A stretch of DNA of 62,453 nucleotides, taken from contig CAKPYN010000013.1 in assembly GCA_934202965.1 (NCBI GenBank), positions 1 through 62,453 of the forward strand, given 5' to 3'. Positions 34,555-43,784 of the stretch are shown piece by piece. Positions within the stretch are counted from its first letter, which is position 1, and every line of letters begins with the position of its first letter. Under the pieces are notes generated by a model. The model ran no database searches, was not told the origin of the DNA, and saw nothing but the letters and a program-made list of their open reading frames with translations. Origin of the DNA: an uncultured Megasphaera sp. (GTDB lineage: Bacteria; Bacillota; Negativicutes; Veillonellales; Megasphaeraceae). A program made the translations under genes and the position numbers.

Positions 34555-35550
34555 TTATAATTTTGCGATGACAGCATCACGGTACTCTTCTGTTGTAGCT
34601 TTGCCGCCAAGGTCTGGTGTGAGATGTTGTTTTTCAGCGAGAACATTGTCAACGGCTTTGCGGATATTGGCAGCGATTTTCGTTTCGCCAATATATTCTA
34701 ACAGCATACAAGCAGACCAGAGAAGGGCTGTCGGATTGGCAATATGTTTACCGGCAATATCTGGTGCACTGCCATGGACGGCTTCAAACATAGCATAGTC
34801 ATCACCAATATTCATGGAAGGCATGAGTCCTAAGCCGCCGATAAGGCCGCTGGTGAGATCGGAAAGAATATCGCCGTAGAGGTTGGGCGTAACGATAACA
34901 TCCATGGCTTCCGGATGCATAACGAGCTGCATGCAGGTATTGTCAACGATTTTGTCATCGCTTTCAATTTGCGGATATTCTTTGGCAATGGTTTTAAAAA
35001 TATCGAGAAACATACCGTCTGTCATTTTTAAAATATTAGCTTTGTGAACACACGTAACTTTTTTACGATTATGGGCTACAGCGTATTCAAAAGCGGCTCG
35101 GATAATGCGTTCACTGGCTTTGCGCGTAATAATTTTGATAGCATGAACGGTATCTTCATTAATTTTATATTCGACGCCGACATATAATCCTTCTGTATTT
35201 TCACGGAACGTAACGATATCTACATTGGGAAAAGGTGTTGGTACGGCAGCATTTGATTTAGCTGGACGAATGTTGGCATACAGGTCATATTTTTTACGCA
35301 ATGTGACGTTCAGTGAGCGAAATCCTTTGCCGATAGGGGTGGTAATCGGGGATTTTAATAACAAGCGAGTTTTTTCAAAAGATTGAAATGCTTCTTTTGG
35401 AATCAGAGCGCCATTTCGTTCATATTCAGCAGCACCAACATTGAAAAATTCATAGGAAAGAGGGGCGTTAGCGGCTTTTAAAATTTCAATGACAGCATCT
35501 GTGATTTCAGGACCAATGCCGTCGCCTTTAAATACAGTAATTGTTTTCAT
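34555..35550 (-). CDS. Isocitrate dehydrogenase, NAD-type (isocitrate/isopropylmalate family)
   Basis: Oxidatively decarboxylates isocitrate to 2-oxoglutarate. The 331-residue protein is of the short NAD-IDH/homoisocitrate type. It has GDGIGPEI at residues 9-16, the substrate-binding RENTEGLYVGVEY, KANILKMTDGMFL with catalytic Lys, and NLYGDILSDLTSGLIGGLGLMPS. The nucleotide-site segment VHGSAPDIAGKHIANP suggests NAD rather than NADP preference. It begins one base after citrate synthase ends, and aconitase is divergent upstream, so the whole citrate-to-2-oxoglutarate branch is clustered. Isopropylmalate dehydrogenase is the alternative but context argues against it. Confidence 0.88.
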   Translation of the reverse strand: MKTITVFKGDGIGPEITDAVIEILKAANAPLSYEFFNVGAAEYERNGALIPKEAFQSFEKTRLLLKSPITTPIGKGFRSLNVTLRKKYDLYANIRPAKSNAAVPTPFPNVDIVTFRENTEGLYVGVEYKINEDTVHAIKIITRKASERIIRAAFEYAVAHNRKKVTCVHKANILKMTDGMFLDIFKTIAKEYPQIESDDKIVDNTCMQLVMHPEAMDVIVTPNLYGDILSDLTSGLIGGLGLMPSMNIGDDYAMFEAVHGSAPDIAGKHIANPTALLWSACMLLEYIGETKIAANIRKAVDNVLAEKQHLTPDLGGKATTEEYRDAVIAKL

Positions 35551-35551
35551 G

Positions 35552-36895
35552 TTATCGATCCTCCAAGGGTATATAATCCATTAAATCGCCAACATATTTT
35601 GCTGCCGGACGAACAATACGATTATCATATAATTTATGTTCAATATTATGAGCCAGCCAGCCGACCATACGACTGATGACAAAAAGCGGAGTATATAAAT
35701 CACGGGGAATACCAAGCATATGATAGGCAAAGCCGCTGTAATAATCGACATTACTGCAGATATCCATGCCTGTTTTTTCGGTAAGTTCTTTAACGGCAAT
35801 ACGTTCAAACCGATTATAAAAATTGAATATATCTTCCATTCCTTTTTCTTTTGCCAGTTTACCGCAATAGTGACGCATAATTTCTGCGCGTGGATCGGAA
35901 AGGGTATATACGGCATGACCGAATCCATATACTAAGCCTTCTGGGTTGTCTTTAAATTGTTTATTAACAATTTTTTTAATAATATTTTTTATTTGTGTAT
36001 CCGTTGCTTTCAGGCCGATGGCATCAATAATATTTTCCATCATAAGAGAAACACGAATATTGGCACCGCCATGACGAGGACCTTTTAATGCGCCAACAGA
36101 ACTTGCCATGCTGGAGTATATATCTGTATTGGTGGAAGACACGACGATATTTGTAAACGTAGAGTTTGTACCACCGCCATGATCGGCATGCAGAAACAGC
36201 AGTAAATCGAGCAGCTGCGCTTCTTGTGCTGTAAATTTGCTATCAGGACGAAGCATTGATAAAATATTTTCTGCTGTCGAATAATCTTTTCGCGGATAAT
36301 GGATGACTAAGCTTTTACGATGATAATAATGAACTTTAGACATATAGGCGTATACAGCAATAGAGGGAAGTTTGCTCATAATATTTAAGCCCTTGCGCAA
36401 GGTCTGATATACATCCGTATTGTCTGGATCGGGATCATAATTATATAATGTAAGCAATGCATGCTGTAATTTGTTCATTAAGTTTTTCCCAGGAAGACGC
36501 AGTAAATTCATTTCCAGGAAATCATCAGGAAGATCGTAACTATCCTGCATGACTCGGCAGTATGCATTTAATTCTTCACGAGATGGAAGATACCCGAATA
36601 ATAAGAGGAAACAGGCTTCTTCATATAAATAACCCGTATCGGCGTCTCGTTTTACTAAATCACGGATATCTACACCGCGGTAATATAAAATGCCGTCACA
36701 GTTTACTTTATTGCCGGACCCATCGCGCTGATAGCCGACAACATCGGCGATACGAGTTAAGCCGATAAGTACCCCTGTATGATCTTCATTACGTAAGCCT
36801 CGTTTTACACCGTATTTTGAATACCATTCACGGGGAATCTGGGTGTAATTTTGTGACTTCCCATAAAATTGGGCTAAGTAGATATTTTTGTCCAA
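35552..36895 (-). CDS. Citrate synthase
   Basis: Condenses acetyl-CoA and oxaloacetate. The 447-residue protein has catalytic His in LFLHADHGGGTNSTF and GPRHGGAN, and FGHAVYTLSDPRAE near residue 325. The GHAVY reading resembles the non-E. coli subgroup rather than GHRVY. The Asp region lies later (NVDYYSGFAYHMLGIP). It is in one operon with NAD-IDH and divergent from aconitase, forming an incomplete oxidative TCA branch that in anaerobes serves glutamate synthesis. The leader contains an inverted repeat at 36945-36981. Confidence 0.95.
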   Translation of the reverse strand: MDKNIYLAQFYGKSQNYTQIPREWYSKYGVKRGLRNEDHTGVLIGLTRIADVVGYQRDGSGNKVNCDGILYYRGVDIRDLVKRDADTGYLYEEACFLLLFGYLPSREELNAYCRVMQDSYDLPDDFLEMNLLRLPGKNLMNKLQHALLTLYNYDPDPDNTDVYQTLRKGLNIMSKLPSIAVYAYMSKVHYYHRKSLVIHYPRKDYSTAENILSMLRPDSKFTAQEAQLLDLLLFLHADHGGGTNSTFTNIVVSSTNTDIYSSMASSVGALKGPRHGGANIRVSLMMENIIDAIGLKATDTQIKNIIKKIVNKQFKDNPEGLVYGFGHAVYTLSDPRAEIMRHYCGKLAKEKGMEDIFNFYNRFERIAVKELTEKTGMDICSNVDYYSGFAYHMLGIPRDLYTPLFVISRMVGWLAHNIEHKLYDNRIVRPAAKYVGDLMDYIPLEDR

Positions 36896-37201
36896 ATTGA
36901 TTCCTCTCTTTCCTGCAAGGATAAATGTCCATTGTTAATTATTCCGTGATATTCATAAAAATGTCTTGCGAATATTACGGTGCTTCTTCTTGCGAATTAT
37001 AAGTTATTATAGCATAGTTAAGACAAAAATAAAATAAAAATAATGTAGAAAAGAAATATGCAAGGGTAGTCACTGGGAGAATAATTATGATATAATATGA
37101 GAAGAATGTGAAAAAATTTTACAATATGAAATTTATTTGCATAAAATTTTACATTCTAATTACCACTATACATGTATGCGATTGTGCAGAGGAGGATACC
37201 C
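36896..37201. promoter_or_regulatory. Divergent control region of the citrate synthase and aconitase genes
   Basis: On the plus strand an extended -10 TGATATAAT ends at 37096. Two similar near-palindromes, GTGAAAAAATTTTAC (about 37108) and ATAAAATTTTAC (about 37142), follow it and could be operator sites. On the minus side, two TATAAT-like boxes lie near 37000-37020. The leader before citrate synthase contains an inverted repeat (36945-36981), with arms CCGTgATATTC and GAATATtACGG. The regulator is unknown; the AraC gene after aconitase is one candidate. Confidence 0.5.
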
Positions 37202-39484
37202 ATGATTCAATTATATAGAGGAGGCGCGTATTTGGTTCATGGTACAGATATTGTGCCAGAACAAGAAGCGGCCAAAGTAGAACAACTTACTGGAAAGAAA
37301 CCTAATCGGGATGAAGCCCGTAAAGGAACGATTGCCTATTCTATTTTAAAAGCGCATAATACATCGGATACTATGGAGCATTTAAAAATTAAATTTGATG
37401 CGATGGCATCCCATGATATTACGTTTGTTGGCATTATTCAGACAGCTAAAGCGTCTGGAATGGAACGATTTCCTCTGCCTTATGTATTGACAAACTGTCA
37501 TAATTCTCTTTGTGCTGTTGGTGGTACGATTAACGAAGATGATCATGTATTTGGTTTATCAGCAGCTAAAAAATACGGCGGCATTTTTGTTCCGCCTCAT
37601 GTTGCTGTTATTCATCAGTACATGCGTGAAAAAATGGCAGGATGCGGCAAGATGATTATTGGTTCCGACAGCCATACCCGCTATGGCGCACTGGGCACGA
37701 TGGCCGTAGGTGAAGGTGGCGGTGAACTGGTCAAACAGTTACTGTGCGATACGTATGATGTAGCATATCCAGGCGTTGTTGGCGTGTACTTAACGGGAAA
37801 ACCGAATCCGGCTGTTGGCCCGCATGATATTGCCATTGCCATTGTAGGTGCTGTATTTAAAAATGGATATGTTAAAAATAAGGTCATGGAATTTGTAGGC
37901 CCTGGCGTTGCGTCTATGTCTACAGATTATCGTAATAGTGTCGATGTCATGACAACGGAAACGACGTGTTTGTCGTCTGTATGGCGAACCGATGAAGATA
38001 CGAAAGCTTATTTAACACAACACGGCCGTCCTCAGGATTATAAAGAATTAAATCCTGCTGATGTTGCTTATTATGATGGCATGATTTATATTGATTTGAG
38101 TACCATCAAGCCGATGATTGCCATGCCGATGCATCCGAGTAATGCCTTTACGATTGATGAATTAAATGCAAATTTGGCAGATATTTTGCATGAAACGGAA
38201 GAAAATATTAAAAGCCGTATGAGTAATACAGATATTCCGTTTAGTTTAACGGATAAGATTGTGAACGGTAAACTACAAGTACAGCAAGGGATTATTGCTG
38301 GTTGTGCCGGCGGTAATTATACGAATGTCATGGCAGCGGCACACATTTTAAAACATGCCAGCTGTGGTAATGGCGTATTTACGTTAGATGTATATCCGTC
38401 ATCTATGCCGGTATATATGGATTTGGTGCGTAAAGGGGCAACTGCTGATTTAATGGCTGCCGGAGCCATTATGAAGACAGCATTCTGCGGACCTTGTTTT
38501 GGCGCCGGAGATACACCGGCGAATAATGCCTTTAGTATTCGTCATACGACGCGTAATTTCCCGAATCGTGAAGGTTCTAAACCGGGTAACGGACAATTTT
38601 CGGCAGTAGCCTTGATGGATGCCCGGTCTATTGCAGCAACGGCTGCGAATGGCGGCGTCTTAACGTCTGCTGACGGCTATATGGATGACTACACAGAAGT
38701 ACCTTATGAATACGATAATACAGCTTACGAATCCCGCGTATATCAAGGATTTGGAAAAGCCGAAGAAAATGCTTCCTTAATATATGGCCCGAATATTAAA
38801 GACTGGCCGTCCATGGAAGCATTGGCAGATAATGTTTTATTGAAAGTTTGCTCTAAAATCATGGATCCCGTTACCACGACAGATGAATTGATTCCATCGG
38901 GAGAAACGTCTTCCTATCGTTCTAATCCGTTGGGCTTGGCTGAATTTACGCTGTCACGCCGTGATCCGGATTATGTAGGACGGGCGAAAGAAATCGATAA
39001 GGCTGAACGGGCACGCATGGCTGGACAATGTCCAGCAGCTGTGGAACCGCAACTCAAAGATATTTTTGCAAAATTAAAGGAAACCTTTACCGATGCCGAT
39101 ATGTCCCAGGTAGAAATTGGTAGTATGATTTATTGCGTGAAACCGGGAGATGGCTCAGCCCGTGAACAGGCAGCCAGCTGCCAGCGTGTATTAGGCGGTT
39201 TGGCAAATATCTGCAAAGAATATGCTACAAAACGCTATCGTTCCAATGTCATTAACTGGGGAATGCTGCCATTCCAAATGAAAGAAGATGCGTCTTTTGA
39301 AGTCGGTGACTATATTTATATACCGCATATTAAAGAAGCCTTGGATGGTGATATGAAAGATATTAAAGCCTATGTTGTAGGCGATACACTTCGAGAAATA
39401 TCTCTGTATATTACGGATATGACAGAAGATGAAAAGCAAATCGTTAAAGCTGGATGCTTAATTAATTTCAACCGTAATAGATAA
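37202..39484 (+). CDS. Aconitate hydratase (aconitase)
   Basis: Converts citrate to isocitrate through cis-aconitate with a 4Fe-4S cluster. The start at 37202 (MIQLYRGGAYLVHG, 760 residues) follows GAGGAGG; a further ATG 30 bases upstream has no site. Cluster Cys residues are seen in GCAGGNYTNV and in FCGPCFGAGDTPA. Other blocks are GSDSHTRYGALGTMAVGEGG and, near the C-terminus, RYRSNVINWGMLPF for the swivel domain. The length and order match the mitochondrial-type AcnA/hydratase group. It diverges from citrate synthase-IDH. Confidence 0.93.
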   Translation: MIQLYRGGAYLVHGTDIVPEQEAAKVEQLTGKKPNRDEARKGTIAYSILKAHNTSDTMEHLKIKFDAMASHDITFVGIIQTAKASGMERFPLPYVLTNCHNSLCAVGGTINEDDHVFGLSAAKKYGGIFVPPHVAVIHQYMREKMAGCGKMIIGSDSHTRYGALGTMAVGEGGGELVKQLLCDTYDVAYPGVVGVYLTGKPNPAVGPHDIAIAIVGAVFKNGYVKNKVMEFVGPGVASMSTDYRNSVDVMTTETTCLSSVWRTDEDTKAYLTQHGRPQDYKELNPADVAYYDGMIYIDLSTIKPMIAMPMHPSNAFTIDELNANLADILHETEENIKSRMSNTDIPFSLTDKIVNGKLQVQQGIIAGCAGGNYTNVMAAAHILKHASCGNGVFTLDVYPSSMPVYMDLVRKGATADLMAAGAIMKTAFCGPCFGAGDTPANNAFSIRHTTRNFPNREGSKPGNGQFSAVALMDARSIAATAANGGVLTSADGYMDDYTEVPYEYDNTAYESRVYQGFGKAEENASLIYGPNIKDWPSMEALADNVLLKVCSKIMDPVTTTDELIPSGETSSYRSNPLGLAEFTLSRRDPDYVGRAKEIDKAERARMAGQCPAAVEPQLKDIFAKLKETFTDADMSQVEIGSMIYCVKPGDGSAREQAASCQRVLGGLANICKEYATKRYRSNVINWGMLPFQMKEDASFEVGDYIYIPHIKEALDGDMKDIKAYVVGDTLREISLYITDMTEDEKQIVKAGCLINFNRNR

Positions 39485-39506
39485 GAATAAGATGTTATAA
39501 AAGACA

Positions 39507-39542
39507 AAAAGCCCATGTTCTCATTCGAGAATATGGGCTTTT
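39507..39542. terminator. Bidirectional terminator shared by aconitase and the AraC gene
   Basis: AAAAGCCCATgTTCTC and GAGAAtATGGGCTTTT around an ATTC loop. The stop codon of the AraC gene (39521-39523) lies within this hairpin, so the last codons of that gene form one arm. Confidence 0.88.
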
Positions 39543-40372
39543 GTCATGTGCGGAATGCCTTTTTTAGGCGATTGACCATACTGTTTTTTCCAAGCTCTGT
39601 AAAACGTGGAATATTGTTTAAAACCACTATCATAGCAAATCGTCGTGAGAGGAAGCTGTTGTTTCATGAGTTCACGGGCTAACAGCAGGCGTTTGGTTGT
39701 AATATACGTGCCCAAAGTTTGTCCCGTTTCTTCTTTAAATACATGCATTAGATAGTCCGGACTCATATAAAACTGGCTGGCTATAAAAGGGATGGATAGA
39801 TTTTCTGTGAGATGACTGTGAATATACTGCAGGATCAGCAACATTTTTTCGTTTTGTTTACCTGTTTTTACATAGCCGATATGATGTGTTTCCAAAGCCT
39901 CTGCTAAATAAATCAAAAATTCCAAAAAAAGCGTTTCCAGTAATACGTGATGGCGAGGCGTTTTATCTTTGGTAGTGCATACTTGACGCAAGCGGCTGGA
40001 TACGCCGTATAGAGATCCTGTTTCTGGAGGCTGCCGTAAGACTGAGGAAGAAGAAGTACTGAAAATAGAGGTTAAATGGCAACCTTTATGTTCATATTGT
40101 TGTAGATATTCTGAAGAAATATAAGCAATAATACGCTCATAAACCATATCGTCATGAATAATAGGACGATGCATTTGACCGGCTCGTACAACAACAATAT
40201 CGTACGGCTGCAGCGCATACGACTTTCCTTCTATTTCATACGTAACATGGCCTTGTAAAAAAAGCGTGATTTTGTCAAATCCATGATAATGATAGGGACA
40301 TTCCCATTCTTTTTTGTCGATGACATAGAAAATCTTTAGCGGTTCTTTTAAATATCCCGTCGGTTTTTTCAT
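39521..40372 (-). CDS. AraC-family transcriptional regulator
   Basis: A 283-residue regulator. The N-terminal cupin-type sensing domain (about 20-140, YHYHGFDKITLFLQGHVTYEIEG and YDIVVVRAGQMHRP) is followed by an AraC-type double helix-turn-helix DNA-binding domain (about 175-275, IPFIASQFYMSPDYLMHVFKEETGQTLGTYI and CYDSGFKQYSTFYRAWKKQYGQSP). The start at 40372 is chosen because GGGAGGG lies just before it. The inducer and target genes are not evident. It is convergent with aconitase and divergent from dapF. Confidence 0.9.
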   Translation of the reverse strand: MKKPTGYLKEPLKIFYVIDKKEWECPYHYHGFDKITLFLQGHVTYEIEGKSYALQPYDIVVVRAGQMHRPIIHDDMVYERIIAYISSEYLQQYEHKGCHLTSIFSTSSSSVLRQPPETGSLYGVSSRLRQVCTTKDKTPRHHVLLETLFLEFLIYLAEALETHHIGYVKTGKQNEKMLLILQYIHSHLTENLSIPFIASQFYMSPDYLMHVFKEETGQTLGTYITTKRLLLARELMKQQLPLTTICYDSGFKQYSTFYRAWKKQYGQSPKKGIPHMTKAHILE

Positions 40373-40503
40373 ATATACCCTCCCAATATAACAGGATTTG
40401 CAATAAGTATAGCATTTTTTTAATATAATCGCCATTTTCCGTTGTATATAATAAGAAATGAAAGACGTATTTGTTGGTTGTTCCCATAAAGGAGGACGCG
40501 AGT

Positions 40504-41343
40504 ATGAAGTTTGTAAAAATGCATGGCTTAGGCAATGATTTTGTATTTATTGAAGATAAAGAAGGAGCTAATAAGGATTTTTCTCAATTGGCCGTTAAGA
40601 TGTGCGCCCAACATACCGGTGTCGGCGCAGATGGATTAATTGTTATCGTTCCTAGTGAAAAAGCAGATGTACGGATGCGGATTATCAACGCCGATGGCAG
40701 TGAAGCTGAAATGTGTGGTAATGGTATTCGCTGCTTTGCTAAGTATGTATACGACCATGGAATTATTACGAAAAAAGAATTTGCTGTCGAAACGCTGGCA
40801 GGTATTATGAAACCGAAAGTTACTGTAGGTGATGACGGCAAGGTCAGCTTAGTTACGATTAATATGGGGAAACCTTTTACCGATAGAGCACAGATTCCCA
40901 TGGAAGGGGCTGCTGGACCGGTTATTGATGAACCGATTGAAATTGATGGTAAAACATATAAAATTACGAGTCTGTTAATGGGCGTACCTCATACGATGAC
41001 CTATGTTCAGAATGTAGATGATGTAAATCTGCATGAACTGGGACCGAAATTTGAAACATATAAAGCTTTCCCACGCAAGACGAATATGAACTTTATTCAA
41101 GTCATTGACAATCATACGATTAAAGTGCATACGTGGGAACGAGGCGCTGGAGCTACTTTGGCTTGCGGTACCGGATCGTGTGCCTGCGCTGTCGGTTCGT
41201 ATTTAAACGGATTTACGAGCCGCAGTGTTGATGTACAGTTATATTTGGGGACACTTCATATTGAATATAATGAAGAAGATGGCAATGTATATATGACGGG
41301 TCCGGCAACTGTTACCTTTACAGGGGATTGGCTCGAAGATTAA
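40504..41343 (+). CDS. dapF: Diaminopimelate epimerase
   Basis: Interconverts LL- and meso-diaminopimelate for lysine and peptidoglycan synthesis. The start at 40504 (MKFVKMHGLGNDFVFIED, 279 residues) follows AAAGGAGG. Two catalytic Cys are visible: one in MCGNGIRCFAKYVYDHG near residue 73, the other in LACGTGSCACAVG near residue 220. GVGADGLIV and GAGATLACGTG complete the family pattern. Single gene with its own terminator. Confidence 0.96.
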   Translation: MKFVKMHGLGNDFVFIEDKEGANKDFSQLAVKMCAQHTGVGADGLIVIVPSEKADVRMRIINADGSEAEMCGNGIRCFAKYVYDHGIITKKEFAVETLAGIMKPKVTVGDDGKVSLVTINMGKPFTDRAQIPMEGAAGPVIDEPIEIDGKTYKITSLLMGVPHTMTYVQNVDDVNLHELGPKFETYKAFPRKTNMNFIQVIDNHTIKVHTWERGAGATLACGTGSCACAVGSYLNGFTSRSVDVQLYLGTLHIEYNEEDGNVYMTGPATVTFTGDWLED

Positions 41344-41349
41344 ACGCAT

Positions 41350-41384
41350 AAAAATAGGCGTGTGAAAACACGTCTATTTTTTTT
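41350..41384 (+). terminator. Terminator after dapF
   Basis: AAAAATAG.CGTGT-GAAA-ACACG.CTATTTTTTTT stem-loop with U-tract. Confidence 0.88.
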
Positions 41385-41404
41385 GGAAAAATCAAGAAAA
41401 ATTA

Positions 41405-41444
41405 TTAGCACTCTATTGACAAGAGTGCTAATAAGATATATAAT
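41405..41444 (+). promoter_or_regulatory. CIRCE operator overlapping a consensus promoter
   Basis: CIRCE arms TTAGCACTC (41405-41413) and GAGTGCTAA (41423-41431), separated by nine bases, match the consensus perfectly. TTGACA (41416-41421), 17 bases, TATAAT (41439-41444) forms the promoter, with the operator lying over the -35. HrcA should repress it and heat should release it. The transcript has a roughly 120-base leader before hsp20. Confidence 0.96.
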
Positions 41445-41572
41445 GTACATGTAATCGGAAAGAGGTAAGTAAGAGATACATTGAAAGGTCAAAAGAATAA
41501 AAAGACTAAAGAACAAACTATTTACCGATGCAATTCATAATTCATAATTCATTATTTTGAGAGAAGGGTTTT

Positions 41573-42016
41573 ATGATGAAAAGCTTATTTCCAGTAACAA
41601 ACAATGATTTCTTATTTCCAGATCATGTATTTAACAGCTTCTTCAATGATTTCATGAAATCGTCTGATGGTTCCTATAATATTCCTAAAGTTGATATTGA
41701 AGATACTGACAAAGCCTATGTTTTAACAACGGATTTGCCGGGTATTGCCAAAGAAGATATCAACGTTACATATGATAATAATGTCTTGACTTTCTCTGCT
41801 AAACATGAAGATACAAAAGAAGAAAAAGATGCAAAAGACAAGAAAAATTATATTCGCAAAGAACGTACCAGCAAGGTCTTCTGCCGTCAGTTTAGTGTAC
41901 AGAATATCCAAAAAGAAGGTATTCAGGCAAACTTTAAAGATGGCGTTTTGACGATTGTTATGCCGAAAGAAGATCCGAAGAAAGTAGCAGAAAGTCATCG
42001 AATTGCTGTTCAGTAA
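41573..42016 (+). CDS. Small heat-shock protein, Hsp20/alpha-crystallin family (first copy)
   Basis: A 147-residue ATP-independent holdase chaperone. After a short N-terminal region (KSLFPVTNNDFLFPDHVFNSFF) the alpha-crystallin domain begins at KVDIEDTDKAYVLTTDLPGIAKEDINVTYDNNVLTF. It ends with NFKDGVLTIVMPKED, the conserved GVLTI block. The C-terminal I-x-I-like motif is HRIAVQ. GAGAAGGG precedes the start. It is controlled by CIRCE and followed 46 bases later by a paralogue. Confidence 0.95.
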   Translation: MMKSLFPVTNNDFLFPDHVFNSFFNDFMKSSDGSYNIPKVDIEDTDKAYVLTTDLPGIAKEDINVTYDNNVLTFSAKHEDTKEEKDAKDKKNYIRKERTSKVFCRQFSVQNIQKEGIQANFKDGVLTIVMPKEDPKKVAESHRIAVQ

Positions 42017-42062
42017 TTGATAATTATATAGAGTTTGTATAATGAAAAAGAAGGTATGCGTT

Positions 42063-42497
42063 ATGACTAGCTTATTTCCTATTGTAAATACAAATAATTT
42101 TGCTGTTCCTGATGTTTTTGATAATTTCTTCAACAACTTTATGTGGCCGGCAGATAGCTCGTATAACGTACCTAAAGTTGATATTGAAGATAAAGGTAAT
42201 GCGTATGTTATGACGGCAGATATGCCGGGCGTTGCCAAAGAAGACATTAATTTGACATATGATCATGATGTTTTGACCTTATCTGCGTCGCATGTAGAAA
42301 ATAACGACGAACAAGATGAACAGAAAAATTACATCCGCAAAGAACGGATGAGCACATCATTTTGCCGTCAATTTCCAGTCAGCGGCATTCAGAAGGAAGG
42401 TATTCAGGCATCGTTTGAAAACGGTGTCTTGACCATTACCCTTCCGAAAGAAGAACCACAGCCCGCAGAAACGCAGCACACCATTGAAATTCAGTAA
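42063..42497 (+). CDS. Small heat-shock protein, Hsp20/alpha-crystallin family (second copy)
   Basis: A 144-residue paralogue of the preceding gene. It has the same plan: MTSLFPIVNTNNF, then KVDIEDKGNAYVMTADMPGVAKEDINLTYDHDVLTL, then SFENGVLTITLPKE. The start at 42063 is chosen for its AGAAGG site and because it aligns with the first copy; an in-frame ATG 21 bases upstream lacks a site. It is probably co-transcribed with the first copy from the CIRCE promoter. The pair may form mixed oligomers (inference). Confidence 0.93.
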   Translation: MTSLFPIVNTNNFAVPDVFDNFFNNFMWPADSSYNVPKVDIEDKGNAYVMTADMPGVAKEDINLTYDHDVLTLSASHVENNDEQDEQKNYIRKERMSTSFCRQFPVSGIQKEGIQASFENGVLTITLPKEEPQPAETQHTIEIQ

Positions 42498-42544
42498 GTA
42501 AAGATTCCCAAGTAATGAATTGTATTCCCTTATTCCCTATACAG

Positions 42545-42576
42545 ACAGCCGGATCTATCAAGGTCCGGCTGTTTTT
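42545..42576 (+). terminator. Terminator of the hsp20 pair
   Basis: ACAGCCGGA and TCCGGCTGT arms with T5 after. Confidence 0.9.
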
Positions 42577-42617
42577 GGTATACTACATATTATATCAAGT
42601 CAATAAAGGATAAAAAA

Positions 42618-43757
42618 ATGAAAATCAATCAACAGCTTTATAAAGGATATTTTATAGACAGACCCAATCGATTTATTGCCCATGTAGAACTTAATGGACA
42701 ACTTGTTGTTTGTCACATGCCCAATCCGGGACGTATGTGGGAATTGTTATTTTCACGTGTCCCCGTATATCTTCGCAGAGCCGAACAAACGGGCAGAAAA
42801 ACAGCATATGATATAGTAGGAATTGAACGGGATGGAATGCCTGTGTTATTAGATACACAGTATAATAATGATACAGCCGCTTGGTTGGTACAGCAGCATC
42901 TGATTCCTGGATGGGAGGAGTGGAATTTGATGCGGCGGGAAGTAACCGTAGGCGACAGCCGGTTTGATTTGCTGCTTTGCCGTCAAGAAGAACTGTTTTA
43001 TGTCGAAGTAAAATCATGCACTTTGTTTGGCAAAGATGGGGCCATGTTTCCTGATGCAGTAACCGAACGGGGAAGAAAACATATTTTAGAATTAGCGTCT
43101 ATGCATCAACGTGGAATTCATACAGGCGTGTTATTTTTAGTCCATTGGGATAAAGCACAGTGGTTTTTACCGGACTATCATACAGATCCGGCATTTGCTA
43201 GTGCATTTGCCGATGTGGCTCCTATGCTGGATTGGAAGGCCTTGGCACTGCGGTGGGATGCTCGCTTTACGACACCGACGCCGGTGCGGTTGTTAACGTA
43301 TCCCGAAACAATTCTTCATCAGGAAAATGAAGATCGCGGTGATTATATGATTGTACTGTACCTGGAACAGGATACAGAGATAGAAATTGGTGCCTTGGGA
43401 AGCAAGCATTTTCTGCACGGATATTACGTATATACAGGATCGGCCAGAAAAAATATGTCGGCACGAATCGCACGGCATAAGCGAAAACGGAAGAAAATGC
43501 ATTGGCATATTGATTATTTACGGCAGCGATGCCAGGTTACGGCTGTGATTCCTATTCGAACGGCTGCTGATTTAGAGCATGATTTAGCACAGGCTATTGA
43601 CCGCATTGCGCCATGGCATATTTGTGAATTTGGCTGTACCGATTGCAGCTGCCCATCCCATCTCTTTGGATTTCATGATAATCCAATTCATTGTCGGAAT
43701 TTTATGCAGATTGTTGAAGATTTTCGCATGAATCGATTGACGGCACTGATGAAATAG
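42618..43757 (+). CDS. sfsA: Fusion of SfsA nuclease and DUF123 GIY-YIG-like domain
   Basis: A 379-residue protein. Residues 1-225 are SfsA (YFIDRPNRFIAHVELNG, CHMPNPGRMWELL, and the nuclease-like VEVKSCTLFGKDGAMFPDAVTERGRKHILELA), a DNA/RNA-binding nuclease-fold protein named for sugar-fermentation stimulation. Residues 240-370 are DUF123, related to GIY-YIG nucleases (GSKHFLHGYYVYTGSARKNMSARIARHKRKRKKMHWHIDYLRQ and CTDCSCPSHLFGF). SfsA alone is about 235 residues, so this is a real domain fusion, with no frameshift between. A role in nucleic acid cutting or binding is likely; the sugar link is not supported here. Confidence 0.9.
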   Translation: MKINQQLYKGYFIDRPNRFIAHVELNGQLVVCHMPNPGRMWELLFSRVPVYLRRAEQTGRKTAYDIVGIERDGMPVLLDTQYNNDTAAWLVQQHLIPGWEEWNLMRREVTVGDSRFDLLLCRQEELFYVEVKSCTLFGKDGAMFPDAVTERGRKHILELASMHQRGIHTGVLFLVHWDKAQWFLPDYHTDPAFASAFADVAPMLDWKALALRWDARFTTPTPVRLLTYPETILHQENEDRGDYMIVLYLEQDTEIEIGALGSKHFLHGYYVYTGSARKNMSARIARHKRKRKKMHWHIDYLRQRCQVTAVIPIRTAADLEHDLAQAIDRIAPWHICEFGCTDCSCPSHLFGFHDNPIHCRNFMQIVEDFRMNRLTALMK

Positions 43758-43784
43758 AAATTGAACACATAGAAACGTATTACA

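Noticed and set aside
34332..34571. 79-codon plus-strand frame between gpsA and IDH
   Set aside because: Runs through the IDH terminator and into its 3' end, no ribosome site, no recognised domain.
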